From: Hanamia caeni
GTDB lineage: Bacteria; Bacteroidota; Bacteroidia; Chitinophagales; Chitinophagaceae
Length of the DNA stretch: 64,000 nucleotides
NCBI RefSeq assembly: GCF_003721595.1
Contig: NZ_RJJR01000005.1
Span: 186,001 to 250,000, forward strand
Reading direction: 5' to 3'
The notes under the pieces: model-generated
What the model was told of the DNA's origin: nothing
Database searches by the model: none
What the model saw: only the letters and a program-made list of their open reading frames with translations
Shown: in pieces, positions 1 to 10,500 of the stretch
How positions within the stretch are numbered: the stretch's first letter is position 1
Layout: the number at the start of each line of letters is the position of its first letter
Translations under genes and position numbers: made by a program

Positions 1-574
1 TTTGGACGGATTCAATTGTTGGCAAATCCTTTAGAAAAATGAATGCGTTATTATTTCAAACTTTTACCCCTCATGCCCAATAAAATACCTGTCATTCCGT
101 GGTTATTATTTTGGTAAGAATAACGGGATTTCTCCCTCCTGGCTGGTCTCCTCACCCGACATTTAAAAGATCCGTATCTGAGAAAAATGTAGGCGGTTTT
201 TAAATATTTAGGAGTACGAAAGAAAAAATCCGATAATAATTAAGTGATTATAAAACAGAACAAGAAGACAGAATTATATCTTCTGGCAAAGAGACCCTTT
301 GGCAATATTGATAACCGGCAGAAAGATGGCCAGGAGAAAAATTGGATTATTTGCATTACAGCCCTCTTCAATCCCATTTGCAATTTTGTAAAGATCCAAT
401 TGACTATAAGTTCTCATCTCCCCGGTTTTACGAAACAGGGAAAGATAAATTTAACCTCATGACTTACTATACGGATAAATTATGATTGAGAAATGTAGAA
501 TGGGGACACCCGCCACAAAGAGGGGAATACTTTTAAATGAAATGAACATTTATTACTTTAGTAAAAAATTGCGT
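1..574. other. Stretch with no supportable gene
   Basis: No frame here has family resemblance, a signal peptide or a convincing start. The longest open frame, 244-462 on the plus strand, starts at GTG, has no recognisable features and is probably chance. The stretch is AT-rich and may hold the promoter of the gene that follows, but I found no exact TAnnTTTG element close to that gene. Confidence 0.5.
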
Positions 575-1342
575 ATGAGAAAAATACTATTTATTCTATG
601 GGTATTGCCTATACTTGGATATGGCCAAAATATAGAAACAGTAAAAAATCCTCACTATAAAAAGCAAAAGATAGAGGGACTTGGAAATCTGAAGATCAAT
701 AAAACTAATATAAGTATAATTGACAGCCTTTCTAAATTGCCAGATGTGAAATATGATTATACAGCGTATACTTTGGGAAATATTCCGTTAAAGAATGCCG
801 AATCTACCTCGCTTACAGAAATGTATGAATTAAAAAAAGATTCTTCGACTTTAGAAAAAGAATTTGACACACATGCTGTTTATGCAAAAAATGTAAAAGT
901 GTTTTATCTAAATTATTTTCAGGCAGGTGGAATAGATGTCAATAATATTTACTTAACGTTTCATAATGGCATTTTGATAAAAATAGAGATTGGGTTACAA
1001 GGTTTACACAATGAGGTTGATAATGCTTTTCTTACAAAATACGGGATGCCTGTAAAAATAACGACAATCACAAAGCCTATCACTTGTCAGAATGGATTTG
1101 GGGCCGTTTTTTACTATAAAGATGAATATATTTCATCATATTGGACTTCTGAGATTAACAATGTGGTTGCAGAAAAAACTTCCTCCACTTATTATATAAA
1201 CTGTAAACCAGTTTATTCTTTTAGCTTTTCCATTTTTGATGAAAAAAAAATGAACTTAATCAATGCAGAACAAGAAAAAAATATTAAAGTGATTGATTCT
1301 TTAAAGAATACGATTCCAAAGGAAAAATTGAAGGATTTTTAA
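575..1342 (+). CDS. Unknown exported protein
   Basis: I do not recognise the family. The ATG at 575 is chosen because it puts a clean signal peptide at the N-terminus: Met-Arg-Lys, a hydrophobic stretch (ILFILWVLPILGYG), then Gln at the likely cleavage site. Open frame continues upstream to an ATG at 482, but that extension is charged and would bury the signal peptide. The mature part of about 235 residues is rich in Lys, Asn and Ile with no repeats or membrane segments, so it is probably periplasmic or secreted. The gene is visibly more AT-rich than the core genes downstream, which suggests a lineage-specific or acquired gene. No operon partner is visible. Confidence 0.65.
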   Translation: MRKILFILWVLPILGYGQNIETVKNPHYKKQKIEGLGNLKINKTNISIIDSLSKLPDVKYDYTAYTLGNIPLKNAESTSLTEMYELKKDSSTLEKEFDTHAVYAKNVKVFYLNYFQAGGIDVNNIYLTFHNGILIKIEIGLQGLHNEVDNAFLTKYGMPVKITTITKPITCQNGFGAVFYYKDEYISSYWTSEINNVVAEKTSSTYYINCKPVYSFSFSIFDEKKMNLINAEQEKNIKVIDSLKNTIPKEKLKDF

Positions 1343-1378
1343 AAAATATGTAACTTAACCAATTTGAATATTATTTTT

Positions 1379-1426
1379 TTATTCCGATTCATTCCTACTT
1401 TCCTCAATTATATTCAATAATCCATG
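1379..1426 (-). pseudogene. Remnant of a second chitinase 3' end
   Basis: Read on the minus strand, this short stretch encodes HGLLNIIEESRNESE followed by a stop. The intact chitinase next door ends DGLLNIIDERRSETDKNDFHF. The nucleotide match is close: 21 of 22 bases agree around 1404-1425 versus 1595-1616, and similarity continues through both C-terminal coding ends. No chitinase-like coding sequence lies upstream of it on the minus strand; an 11-bp hairpin is there instead. It looks like the last piece of a tandem duplicate whose body was deleted. Confidence 0.5.
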
Positions 1427-1431
1427 TCTTA

Positions 1432-1456
1432 GCCGAGTCTCCGCAGGAGACTTGGC
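1432..1456. other. Strong inverted repeat (11-bp stem, 3-nt loop)
   Basis: GCCGAGTCTCC and GGAGACTTGGC pair over 11 positions with one G-T wobble around a GCA loop. No T-run follows on either strand, so it is not a standard intrinsic terminator. It abuts the chitinase remnant, at the point where homology to the chitinase stops. Confidence 0.55.
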
Positions 1457-1552
1457 ATGAAGTCAGATTATTTTGCGAATAATATTACGAAACTCTTGAT
1501 TTAAAAGCCAAAATAAAAAAAGGTAATGAATGTCTGTTTACTATAGGTTTTT

Positions 1553-2665
1553 CTAAAAATGAAAATCATTTTTATCCGTTTCACTTCTCCTTTCGTCAAT
1601 TATATTCAACAATCCATCTGAAAAAGTATCTTCTGCCAGTTGCCAAAACATGATGCCATTCAGGTGGTTTTTTATTGCGTATTCAGTTTTTAATTTTATG
1701 GAAGTTGAATCATCATACGTAACGAATAGTTTTTCTTCTGCATTAAATGCGTAGGGCGCTTTTGCGACTGGGTCCCAATATTTGGTAAATCCGGGATTGC
1801 CGGTAAAGATATCTGCAAAGTGCTTATAGGGAACGCCCCGGTAAAATTGAGCAGGCTGATATAGTCCGTGATTGGCGGTATCTTCTGTTTTAAAAATTCT
1901 TGCATAAAACGCCGCGCCTACCGCTATTTTATTGGCAGGCACGCCGGCTGCAATTAATTTATTTACACCATTATCTACTGATTCTATTTTTTGCGGCGAA
2001 GAATACAAGGGCGTGTGATGGCCGGAAATTTTGCTGAAGCCGCTGGTAAGGTCATAGCTCATCAAATTCACCCGGTTTACCAAAGGCATTACTTTTTTCC
2101 AGTCAATGGCAGAATCAATATAAGAAGGAAACCCTCCGGCAGCAAAGCTGATCTCATTATTTTTGCCCAGTTTCTTTCTTAGCTGCTTTACCAACGCAGT
2201 AAAATTCTTCTTGTCGGCAAGGCTAAAGGGATGTCCCGGGTAGCCTTCCACGACAGGATATTCCCAGTCAAGGTCTATTCCATCGGTTCCAAAATAGTCG
2301 TTTAAATCTTTGGTTGATTTTGCAAAGGCTTTCCTTCCTTTTTTACTTGCAAACACATCCGAACAGGTTTTGCAGCCGCCCCAGCCTCCAAGAGAGAGCA
2401 TTACTTTTAAATTGGGGTTCCGTTTTTTTAAACTGACCATATTTCTGATGGTAGCGCTGTCGCGCGCATTGGCCACAGATAACGTGTCACCTTTTAAATG
2501 GCAAAAGCTGAATATAAGATGGGTAAGCTGTTCCACCTGAAAGCTATCGATCATAGTGGGGCTTCCGGCATAATAGGCTATTACACTTACAGGCTTTTCT
2601 TTTTTTTGGGATTTACCAATTGAAGCAAAGCAAATAAAAGCAAGAAGAAGTAAAGAACGTATCAT
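1553..2665 (-). CDS. Secreted GH18 family chitinase
   Basis: Glycoside hydrolase family 18 enzymes cleave beta-1,4 links between N-acetylglucosamine units in chitin or related glycans by substrate-assisted catalysis. The ATG at 2665 is chosen because it begins a signal peptide (MIRSLLLLAFICFASIGKSQ); the frame stays open 22 codons further but with an unlikely N-terminus. Visible landmarks are the SLGG strand motif (residues 91-94), the catalytic DGIDLDWEYP motif (DxxDxDxE, catalytic Glu135), the MSYDL strand and the late FWQLAEDT motif with its conserved Trp. At 370 residues it is a bare catalytic domain without a carbohydrate-binding module or C-terminal sorting domain. Export through Sec is inferred. 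A decayed copy of the 3' end lies just downstream. Confidence 0.92.
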   Translation of the reverse strand: MIRSLLLLAFICFASIGKSQKKEKPVSVIAYYAGSPTMIDSFQVEQLTHLIFSFCHLKGDTLSVANARDSATIRNMVSLKKRNPNLKVMLSLGGWGGCKTCSDVFASKKGRKAFAKSTKDLNDYFGTDGIDLDWEYPVVEGYPGHPFSLADKKNFTALVKQLRKKLGKNNEISFAAGGFPSYIDSAIDWKKVMPLVNRVNLMSYDLTSGFSKISGHHTPLYSSPQKIESVDNGVNKLIAAGVPANKIAVGAAFYARIFKTEDTANHGLYQPAQFYRGVPYKHFADIFTGNPGFTKYWDPVAKAPYAFNAEEKLFVTYDDSTSIKLKTEYAIKNHLNGIMFWQLAEDTFSDGLLNIIDERRSETDKNDFHF

Positions 2666-2832
2666 AAGAAATCTTTTGTGAATCCTGAAAATAATTAACC
2701 ATAGCAAGCGACCATACCTGCCGGTAGGCAAACAAATCTCTCTCTTTTTTATTTTCTAACCGAAAGATAAGTATAAGTATAAAAAAAACGGCCATGGAAG
2801 GCCGCTTTCAAAAGTTTAAGAGATTTGATTAA

Positions 2833-3378
2833 TTATTGAGCAACAATCTTTCCGTGCATAGTGCCAAAGTGGCCTGGGAAAGTGCAAATGAAGTCATAAA
2901 CGCCTGCATCAGGAAGAGTGAACGTAATCTGGTCACTTTCACCAGGGCCTAACAATTTAGTGTGGGCAATTACATCATCTTTCATTGATTCAGGAATGTG
3001 TGCGGTGGCTGCTGCAGGAACTGCGGCTTCGCCAAATTTCTGTACATCTGTTCCCTGTTGCAATATCACTACGTTGTGAGACATAGCTGCTGCAGGCTGA
3101 GTACCTATATTTTTAAAATCTAAAGTAATTTTCTGGCCTGCTTTTACTTTGAAAAGGGTTATATCATACTGTAGCTGATCGTTCCCTGTAAGCTTAATGT
3201 GGTCAGTTACTGAAACGGTGTCAATTCCGGGAATATCAGCTCCGGGCGCTTCTGCTGCTGCAGGTGCGGTAGTAGTATCTTCTGTAGCTGTTGAATTTTC
3301 ATCACTTGAGCTATTGCCGCCACAAGAAGCTAAAAATAACATTGCTGCTGCTGCAGGAAGAAAAAATAATTTTTTCAT
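2833..3378 (-). CDS. Azurin-like cupredoxin lipoprotein
   Basis: A small blue-copper electron carrier, 181 residues. The N-terminus is a lipoprotein signal with lipobox LASC (Cys19), followed by a Ser/Thr/Ala/Glu-rich linker to about residue 50. The cupredoxin domain covers roughly residues 52-181. The type 1 copper ligands are all visible: His101 in MSHNVV, then Cys165, His170 and Met174 in CTFPGHFGTMHG. Family knowledge suggests it passes electrons to or from periplasmic oxidoreductases or a terminal oxidase. The linker and lipid anchor would tether it to a membrane. It is transcribed alone, divergently from rpoB. Confidence 0.93.
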   Translation of the reverse strand: MKKLFFLPAAAAMLFLASCGGNSSSDENSTATEDTTTAPAAAEAPGADIPGIDTVSVTDHIKLTGNDQLQYDITLFKVKAGQKITLDFKNIGTQPAAAMSHNVVILQQGTDVQKFGEAAVPAAATAHIPESMKDDVIAHTKLLGPGESDQITFTLPDAGVYDFICTFPGHFGTMHGKIVAQ

Positions 3379-3410
3379 GGTTTAAATTTTAAATGGTTAT
3401 TTAAGTGGCG

Positions 3411-3418
3411 CAAAATTA
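3411..3418 (-). promoter_or_regulatory. Likely -7 element of the azurin gene
   Basis: On the minus strand this reads TAATTTTG, an exact match to the Bacteroidota -7 consensus TAnnTTTG, 33 bases before the azurin ATG. I see no clear TTG at the expected -33 position. Confidence 0.5.
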
Positions 3419-3565
3419 AGGCATATTCGATTACAATTAAAACATAGTTGTGATTATTGCACGGTTTATCCATTAAAAGAAACATTTTTCCCAAATTCGG
3501 AAATTATCGGTGTTTGAAACTTTATTTTGAAGAGTTCAAAAAAATGGTTAAGGTTTGGTAAAGAA

Positions 3566-3597
3566 TTTATTCAGTTTCAAAAAAATGTTTACTTTTG
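3566..3597 (+). promoter_or_regulatory. Promoter of rpoB-rpoC
   Basis: TTTA (3566-3569), 20 bases, then TACTTTTG (3590-3597), an exact match to the TAnnTTTG element. Transcription would start near 3602, giving a leader of roughly 80 bases. The same TTTA-N20 spacing occurs before ssrA. Confidence 0.65.
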
Positions 3598-3683
3598 CAA
3601 TCCTTTAAATTTCGGCACGTGTACAATTTAATATAATAATCCGTTTTAAAGGCTCTCTCATTTTAAAATATTTTAACTAAAAT

Positions 3684-6600
3684 ATGCCTTCAACTAAAGT
3701 AGCTCCGACACAAAGACTCAGTTTTGGAAAAATTGAACATTTGGCGGAAACTCCAGACCTATTAGGAATACAAATCCAGTCTTTTAAAGATTTTTTCCAG
3801 TTAGAAACCACCCCCGACAAACGTAACGTAGAAGGGTTATTCCGTGTGTTTAAGGAAAATTTTCCTATTAATGATACCCGTAATATTTTCATGCTGGAAT
3901 TCCTGGATTATTTTGTTGATCCACCCAGGTACACCATTGAAGAGTGTATCGAAAGGGGATTAACCTATGCAGTTCCTCTAAAAGCTAAACTTCGTTTAAG
4001 TTGTAACGATGAGGAACACGTGGACTTTCAGACTATCGTGCAGGACGTTTTCCTGGGAAACATTCCCTATATGACGCCGCGCGGTACTTTTGTTATTAAT
4101 GGCGCTGAAAGGGTAGTAGTTTCTCAACTACACCGCTCTCCGGGCGTTTTCTTCGGTCAAAGCACTCATCCAAACGGAACGAAAATTTATTCTGCCAGGG
4201 TAATTCCTTTTAAAGGAGCCTGGATGGAATTTGCTACAGACATTAATAATGTAATGTATGCTTATATCGACCGTAAGAAAAAATTCCCCGTTACCACTTT
4301 GCTTCGATCTATCGGGTATGAAACTGATAAAGACATCCTGGAACTTTTTGGGATGGCTGTGGAAGTGAAAGCCGACAAAAAAACACTTGCAGCCAATGTG
4401 GGAAAAAGATTGGCGGCGCGTGTGTTGCGCAGTTGGGTGGAAGATTTTGTGGATGAAGATACCGGAGAGGTTGTAAGCCTTGAAAGAAATGAAATCGTTC
4501 TGGAAAGAGATACTATCCTCGATGAAGAAAACATTGAAATGATACTTGAGCTGGATGTAAAGAGTGTATTTATCCAGCGCGAAGAAGTAAGCGGCGATTA
4601 TGCAATTATATATAATACCTTAAATAAGGATACTTCAAACAGTGAAATTGAAGCGGTTCAGCATATTTACCGGCAGTTGCGCGGTGCAGATGCCCCCGAT
4701 GACGAAACAGCAAGAGGCATTATTGATAAATTATTCTTCAGTGATAAACGCTATGATCTTGGTGAAGTAGGCCGGTACAAAATCAACAGGAAACTGGGCC
4801 TGGATTATCCTATCACTAAAAAGGTATTGACTAAAGAAGATATCATTGCCATCATTAAATACCTGGTTTTATTAACCAATGCTAAAAGCGAGATTGATGA
4901 TATTGACCACTTAAGCAATCGCCGTGTCCGTACGGTAGGCGAACAATTATATGCGCAGTTTGGCGTCGGTTTAGCCCGTATGGCCCGTACTATCCGTGAA
5001 AGGATGAACGTGAGGGACAATGAAGTGTTTACACCAGTTGACCTGATTAACGCAAGAACTTTATCTTCCGTTATCAATTCTTTCTTTGGAACTTCACAAT
5101 TGTCTCAATTTCTCGATCAGACAAATCCATTAAGCGAGATTACACATAAACGCCGTATATCCGCCCTCGGGCCCGGCGGTTTGAGCAGGGAGCGTGCGGG
5201 ATTTGAAGTTCGTGACGTTCACTATTCTCACTACGGCCGCCTTTGCACTATTGAAACTCCTGAAGGGCCAAACATTGGATTGATATCCACTCTTTGTGTT
5301 CACGCGAAGATCAACGAAATGGGTTTCATTGAAACGCCATACCGTAAAGTACATGATGGACATGTGGACATGAAAAAGGTGTATTTCTTAAGCGCAGAGG
5401 AAGAGGATACAGCTAAAATTGCACAGGCAAATGCGCCCCTGGATGATAATTCAGATTTTATATACGACAAAGTGAAATCCCGCGAGACAGGTGATTTCCC
5501 GATTCTGGAAAAAAATGAAGTGGAATATATGGACGTGGCTCCTAACCAGATTGTTGGTTTGAGCGCTTCGCTGATTCCATTTCTTGAACATGACGATGCC
5601 AACCGTGCGCTGATGGGGTCAAATATGCAACGCCAGGCAGTTCCATTGATTTTGCCGCAGGCGCCGATTGTGGGAACAGGGCTCGAAGGTAAAGCGGCCA
5701 GGGATGCAAGAATTCAGATTCATGCAGACGGTGATGGTGTGGTTGAATACGTAGATGCAAATGAAATTCACGTTCGCTATAACAGAAGCCATTCTCAAAA
5801 AATAGTAAGCTTTGAAAATGATTTAATTGTTTACAGGCTGACCAAGTTTATTAAAACCAACCAAAGCACTTGTATCAATCTTCGCCCCGCTGTAAAAATC
5901 GGGCAGGTTGTAAAGGCAGGCGATTTCCTGACCGAAGGCTATGCTACCAAAGATGGTGAGCTTGCCTTGGGCCGAAACCTTAAGGTCGCCTTCATGCCAT
6001 GGAAGGGATATAATTTTGAAGATGCAATTGTAATCAGTGAAAAAGTAGTGAAGGAAGATTTATTTACTTCTATTCATATTGATGAGTTTGAGCTTGAAGT
6101 TCGTGATACTAAATTAGGTGAGGAAGAATTAACTCCTGATATTCCCAACATTAGCGAAGAAGCTACAAAGGATCTTGATCAGAACGGTGTAATTCGTGTA
6201 GGCGCACATGTGAAAGAAGGTGATATCATTATCGGAAAAATTACGCCAAAAGGCGAAAGTGATCCTACACCGGAAGAAAAATTATTGCGCGCTATATTTG
6301 GTGACAAGGCCGGTGATGCAAAGGATGCTTCTTTGAAGGCACCAAGCGGAACTGAAGGCGTTGTAATTGACAAAAAATTATTCCAGCGCGCCAAAAAGGA
6401 TAAAAACGGCAAAGTGAAGGAAAAGTCTATCCTGGAAAAAATAGACAGGGTTCATGAAAAAAATGACACCGATCTTCATGAGTTGTTAATCAGTAAACTG
6501 CTGGTTTTATTAAAAGATAAATCCTCTGCCGGCGTTAGCAATAATTTCGGTGAGATGCTGATAGGAAAGGGCGCCAAGTTTACCCAAAAAAATCTGAGTA

Positions 6601-7493
6601 ACATAGACTATCAGAATGTGAACCCGCTGGGCTGGACCGGAGATTCAAAAACAGATGAGCATATCAATGTCCTGTTGCATAATTATAATATCAAATACAA
6701 CGAAGAGTTAGGAAGATACAAGCGCGAAAAGTTCAATATTTCCATAGGCGATGAGTTGCCTGCCGGAGTATTAAAACTGGCTAAAGTTTATCTTGGTGTA
6801 AAACGCAAGCTGAAAGTGGGAGATAAAATGGCTGGTCGCCACGGAAACAAAGGGATTGTTGCGAAAATTGTAAGGCAGGAAGACATGCCGTTCCTTGAAG
6901 ACGGAACTCCGGTTGATATCGTTTTGAATCCGCTGGGTGTACCAAGCCGTATGAATCTTGGGCAGATTTACGAAACTGTTTTGGGCTGGGCAGGTGAAAA
7001 GCTTGGAAAAACTTATGGCACTCCGATTTTTGACGGCGCATCAGTTGATGAGATTGCAAAAGAAATCGCAGATGCCAACCTTCCATTATTTGGCCATACT
7101 TTCCTGTATGATGGTGAAACCGGCGAACGTTTTGACCAGAAGGCCACCGTTGGAGTGATTTACATGATTAAATTACACCACATGGTGGATGATAAAATGC
7201 ATGCACGTTCTATCGGGCCATATAGTTTGATTACACAGCAGCCCCTTGGTGGTAAAGCTCAATTCGGTGGACAGAGATTTGGGGAAATGGAAGTTTGGGC
7301 ATTGGAAGCCTATGGCGCGTCAAACATCCTGCAGGAATTACTGACATTGAAGTCTGATGATATCATCGGCAGGGCAAAAACGTATGAAGCTATTGTGAAG
7401 GGCGACAATATCCCAAGGCCGGGCGTTCCGGAATCATTCAATGTATTGGTTCATGAATTAAGAGGTTTGGGATTAGATCTTCAGTTTGAATAA
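3684..7493 (+). CDS. rpoB: RNA polymerase subunit beta
   Basis: Beta subunit of the core RNA polymerase, forming with beta-prime the active-site cleft and the rifampicin pocket. It has 1269 residues, a normal length for Bacteroidota. Visible landmarks are the fork-loop/rifampicin region ([33 protein letters not shown]), the [11 protein letters not shown] block, the GRHGNKG motif near the active site and the C-terminal block [19 protein letters not shown]. The ATG at 3684 fits the usual family start. It heads a two-gene unit with rpoC, 97 bases downstream. Unlike most bacteria, no rplJ-rplL lies upstream; the neighbour is the divergent azurin gene and the promoter is its own. Confidence 0.99.
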   Translation: MPSTKVAPTQRLSFGKIEHLAETPDLLGIQIQSFKDFFQLETTPDKRNVEGLFRVFKENFPINDTRNIFMLEFLDYFVDPPRYTIEECIERGLTYAVPLKAKLRLSCNDEEHVDFQTIVQDVFLGNIPYMTPRGTFVINGAERVVVSQLHRSPGVFFGQSTHPNGTKIYSARVIPFKGAWMEFATDINNVMYAYIDRKKKFPVTTLLRSIGYETDKDILELFGMAVEVKADKKTLAANVGKRLAARVLRSWVEDFVDEDTGEVVSLERNEIVLERDTILDEENIEMILELDVKSVFIQREEVSGDYAIIYNTLNKDTSNSEIEAVQHIYRQLRGADAPDDETARGIIDKLFFSDKRYDLGEVGRYKINRKLGLDYPITKKVLTKEDIIAIIKYLVLLTNAKSEIDDIDHLSNRRVRTVGEQLYAQFGVGLARMARTIRERMNVRDNEVFTPVDLINARTLSSVINSFFGTSQLSQFLDQTNPLSEITHKRRISALGPGGLSRERAGFEVRDVHYSHYGRLCTIETPEGPNIGLISTLCVHAKINEMGFIETPYRKVHDGHVDMKKVYFLSAEEEDTAKIAQANAPLDDNSDFIYDKVKSRETGDFPILEKNEVEYMDVAPNQIVGLSASLIPFLEHDDANRALMGSNMQRQAVPLILPQAPIVGTGLEGKAARDARIQIHADGDGVVEYVDANEIHVRYNRSHSQKIVSFENDLIVYRLTKFIKTNQSTCINLRPAVKIGQVVKAGDFLTEGYATKDGELALGRNLKVAFMPWKGYNFEDAIVISEKVVKEDLFTSIHIDEFELEVRDTKLGEEELTPDIPNISEEATKDLDQNGVIRVGAHVKEGDIIIGKITPKGESDPTPEEKLLRAIFGDKAGDAKDASLKAPSGTEGVVIDKKLFQRAKKDKNGKVKEKSILEKIDRVHEKNDTDLHELLISKLLVLLKDKSSAGVSNNFGEMLIGKGAKFTQKNLSNIDYQNVNPLGWTGDSKTDEHINVLLHNYNIKYNEELGRYKREKFNISIGDELPAGVLKLAKVYLGVKRKLKVGDKMAGRHGNKGIVAKIVRQEDMPFLEDGTPVDIVLNPLGVPSRMNLGQIYETVLGWAGEKLGKTYGTPIFDGASVDEIAKEIADANLPLFGHTFLYDGETGERFDQKATVGVIYMIKLHHMVDDKMHARSIGPYSLITQQPLGGKAQFGGQRFGEMEVWALEAYGASNILQELLTLKSDDIIGRAKTYEAIVKGDNIPRPGVPESFNVLVHELRGLGLDLQFE

Positions 7494-7517
7494 TTCAATT
7501 GCTTTTGGCTAAGCCGA

Positions 7518-7545
7518 CAGTAAACGAACAAATAATTAAAATTTT
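7518..7545 (+). repeat. CAGTAAAC motif, copy before rpoC
   Basis: CAGTAAACGAACAAATAAT followed by an A/T tract ending in TTTTG, in the rpoB-rpoC spacer. This is the fullest copy of a motif that recurs before at least seven other genes in the window, always in the sense direction of the gene that follows. Confidence 0.55.
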
Positions 7546-7547
7546 GC

Positions 7548-7585
7548 TTTTAGCTTCTTTAAAAGCTAAGAGCTTAAAGCTAAAA
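7548..7585 (+). repeat. GCTAA tandem heptamers and inverted repeat in the rpoB-rpoC spacer
   Basis: AGCTAAG, AGCTTAA and AGCTAAA follow one another at 7564-7584 with an exact 7-base period. TTTTAGCTT (7548-7556) and AAGCTAAAA (7577-7585) can also pair as a hairpin. It lies just before the rpoC start and could affect message stability or translation, but no function is shown by the sequence. Confidence 0.55.
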
Positions 7586-7590
7586 AATAT

Positions 7591-10500
7591 ATGCAAAGAA
7601 AAGAAAATAGGCCACGTCCAACGTTTTCTCAAATTACCATAGGCCTTACTTCCCCTGATTCAATCCTGGAAAGAAGCTATGGTGAAGTTTTAAAACCCGA
7701 AACCATTAATTACCGCACCTACAAGCCAGAAAGAGATGGCTTGTTTTGCGAAAGAATTTTTGGTCCGGTAAAAGATTATGAATGCGCCTGCGGCAAATAC
7801 AAACGTATTCGCTATAAAGGCATCGTGTGCGACCGTTGTGGAGTTGAAGTTACAGAAAAGAAGGTGCGCCGCGAAAGAATGGGCCACATTAAGCTGGTAG
7901 TTCCGGTGGTTCACATCTGGTATTTTAAATCACTTCCGAATAAGATTGGTTATTTGCTCGGAATGAGCTCTAAGAAATTAGAAACCATTGTGTATTATGA
8001 AAGATATGTGGTAATCCAATCCGGCATCAGGGCTGATAAAGGCCAGAACTATGGCGACCTGTTGACTGAAGAAGAATATCTTGACATTCTGGATACGCTT
8101 CCCAAAGAAAACCAAATGTTGCCCGATGAAGATCCGGATAAATTTATTGCAAAAATGGGCGCTGAGGCGGTTCACGATTTGTTACAAAGAATTGATCTCG
8201 ACCAGCTTTCATTTGATCTTCGCAACAGCGCCGCTAACGAAACTTCACAGCAACGTAAAGCAGATGCTTTAAAGCGTCTTAGTGTAGTAGAAGGTTTCCG
8301 CGATGCAAATACAAGAATCAACAACCGTCCGGAATGGATGGTGATGCAGTATATCCCCGTGATTCCGCCAGAGCTTCGTCCTTTGGTTCCTCTGGATGGA
8401 GGACGTTTTGCGTCTTCAGATTTGAATGACTTATACCGCCGTGTTATTATTCGCAATAACAGGTTAAAAAGACTATTGGAAATTAAGGCGCCTGAAGTGA
8501 TTCTCAGAAATGAGAAGCGTATGCTCCAGGAAGCTATTGATTCATTATTTGATAATTCCCGCAAATCAAACGCTGTAAAAGCAGAAGGTGGCCGTGCCTT
8601 AAAATCATTGAGTGATGTATTGAAAGGTAAACAAGGCCGGTTCCGTCAAAACCTTTTGGGAAAGCGTGTTGACTATTCAGGACGTTCTGTAATCGTAGTA
8701 GGGCCTGAATTAAAAATGCACGAATGTGGCTTGCCAAAAGATATGGCTGCCGAATTGTTCAAGCCATTTATTATTCGCAAACTGATTGAGAGGGGAATTG
8801 TGAAAACAGTAAAAAGCGCCAGAAAATTAGTCGATAAAAAAGAAGCGATCATTTGGGATATTCTTGAAAATATTTTAAAAGGACATCCGATTATGTTGAA
8901 TCGTGCCCCTACATTACACAGGCTTTCTATACAGGCGTTTCAACCTAAATTGATCGAAGGAAAAGCAATCCAGCTTCATCCGTTGGTAACCACTGCGTTC
9001 AACGCGGATTTCGACGGTGACCAGATGGCCGTTCACGTGCCTTTGAGCAGTGCGGCAATTCTTGAAGCCCAAATGCTGATGCTTTCTTCACATAATATTC
9101 TGAATCCTCAGAACGGTACTCCTATCACTCTTCCATCACAGGATATGGTTTTGGGATTGTATTATATCACTAAAGGTAAAAAATCAACTCCTGAAGAACC
9201 CGTTAAAGGCGAAGGCAAAATCTTTTATTCTCCTGAAGAAGTAATTATTGCTTACAACGAGCGTCAGCTTGATCTTCATGCAGGAATTAAGGTAAAGGTG
9301 AACGTAAGGAACCAGGATGGTTCTCTTTCCAACAAATTAATTGAAACAACTGTAGGAAGAGTCATATTTAATCAGCACGTACCTAAAAATGCAGGTTTCG
9401 TAAATGCGTTGTTGACTAAAAAATCGCTTAGGGAAATTATTGGTAACATCATCAAATGGACTAATATTCCAACCACCGCTAAATTCCTTGACGATATCAA
9501 ACAATTAGGGTTTCGCATGGCATTCAAAGGTGGCTTGTCTTTTAACATTAACGACCTTATCATTCCTGACACAAAAGTTTCGATGATTGAAAATGCATCT
9601 GGCGAGGTAGATGAAGTTTGGGACAACTATAATGCAGGTCTGATTACAAATAATGAAAGATACAATGGAATCATTGACATCTGGAGCCGCGTGGATACAC
9701 GCCTTACAGAAACTCTGATACAGGAGCTGGCAGCAGATAAGCAGGGATTCAATTCCGTTTATATGATGTTGGATTCCGGCGCCCGTGGGTCCAAACAACA
9801 AATTAAGCAGCTTGCCGGAATCAGGGGATTGATGGCAAAACCCCGTAAGTCAGGAAGCACCGGAAGTGAAATTATTGAAAACCCTATTCTTTCAAACTTC
9901 AAAGATGGTTTGAACGTATTGGAGTATTTCATTTCTACGCATGGTGCGCGCAAGGGTCTTGCCGACACTGCATTGAAAACTGCGGACGCTGGTTATCTTA
10001 CCAGGAGGCTCGTGGATGTAGCCCAGGATGTGGTGATAAATGAGGAAGATTGCGGCACATTAAGAGGAATTACCGTTTCAGCATTAAAAGATAATGAAGA
10101 TGTTATTGAGCCTTTGTATGATAGAATTTTAGGAAGAACTTCTTTGCATAATGTGTATGACCCGGTGAGCGATGAAATTCTGGTGGAAGCCGGAACCATT
10201 ATTACCGAAGATATTGCTAATGCGATTACTGAGGCAGGCGTTGAAAGTATGGAAATCCGCTCCGTACTTACCTGCGAAAGCCATCGGGGAGTTTGTGTAA
10301 GGTGCTATGGTAAGAATCTTGCTTCAGGGTATACTGCACAAAAGGGAGACGCTGTCGGAATTATTGCAGCCCAATCAATAGGTGAGCCTGGTACACAGCT
10401 TACACTTCGTACCTTCCACGTGGGTGGTGTGGCTGGTTCAGCTTCAGTTGAATCTACATTGACCGCCAGGTTTGACGGAACTATTCAGTTTGACGGGCTG

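Noticed and set aside
244..462. Open frame of 72 codons from GTG
   Set aside because: No family, no signal, poor codon pattern; likely chance in AT-rich DNA.
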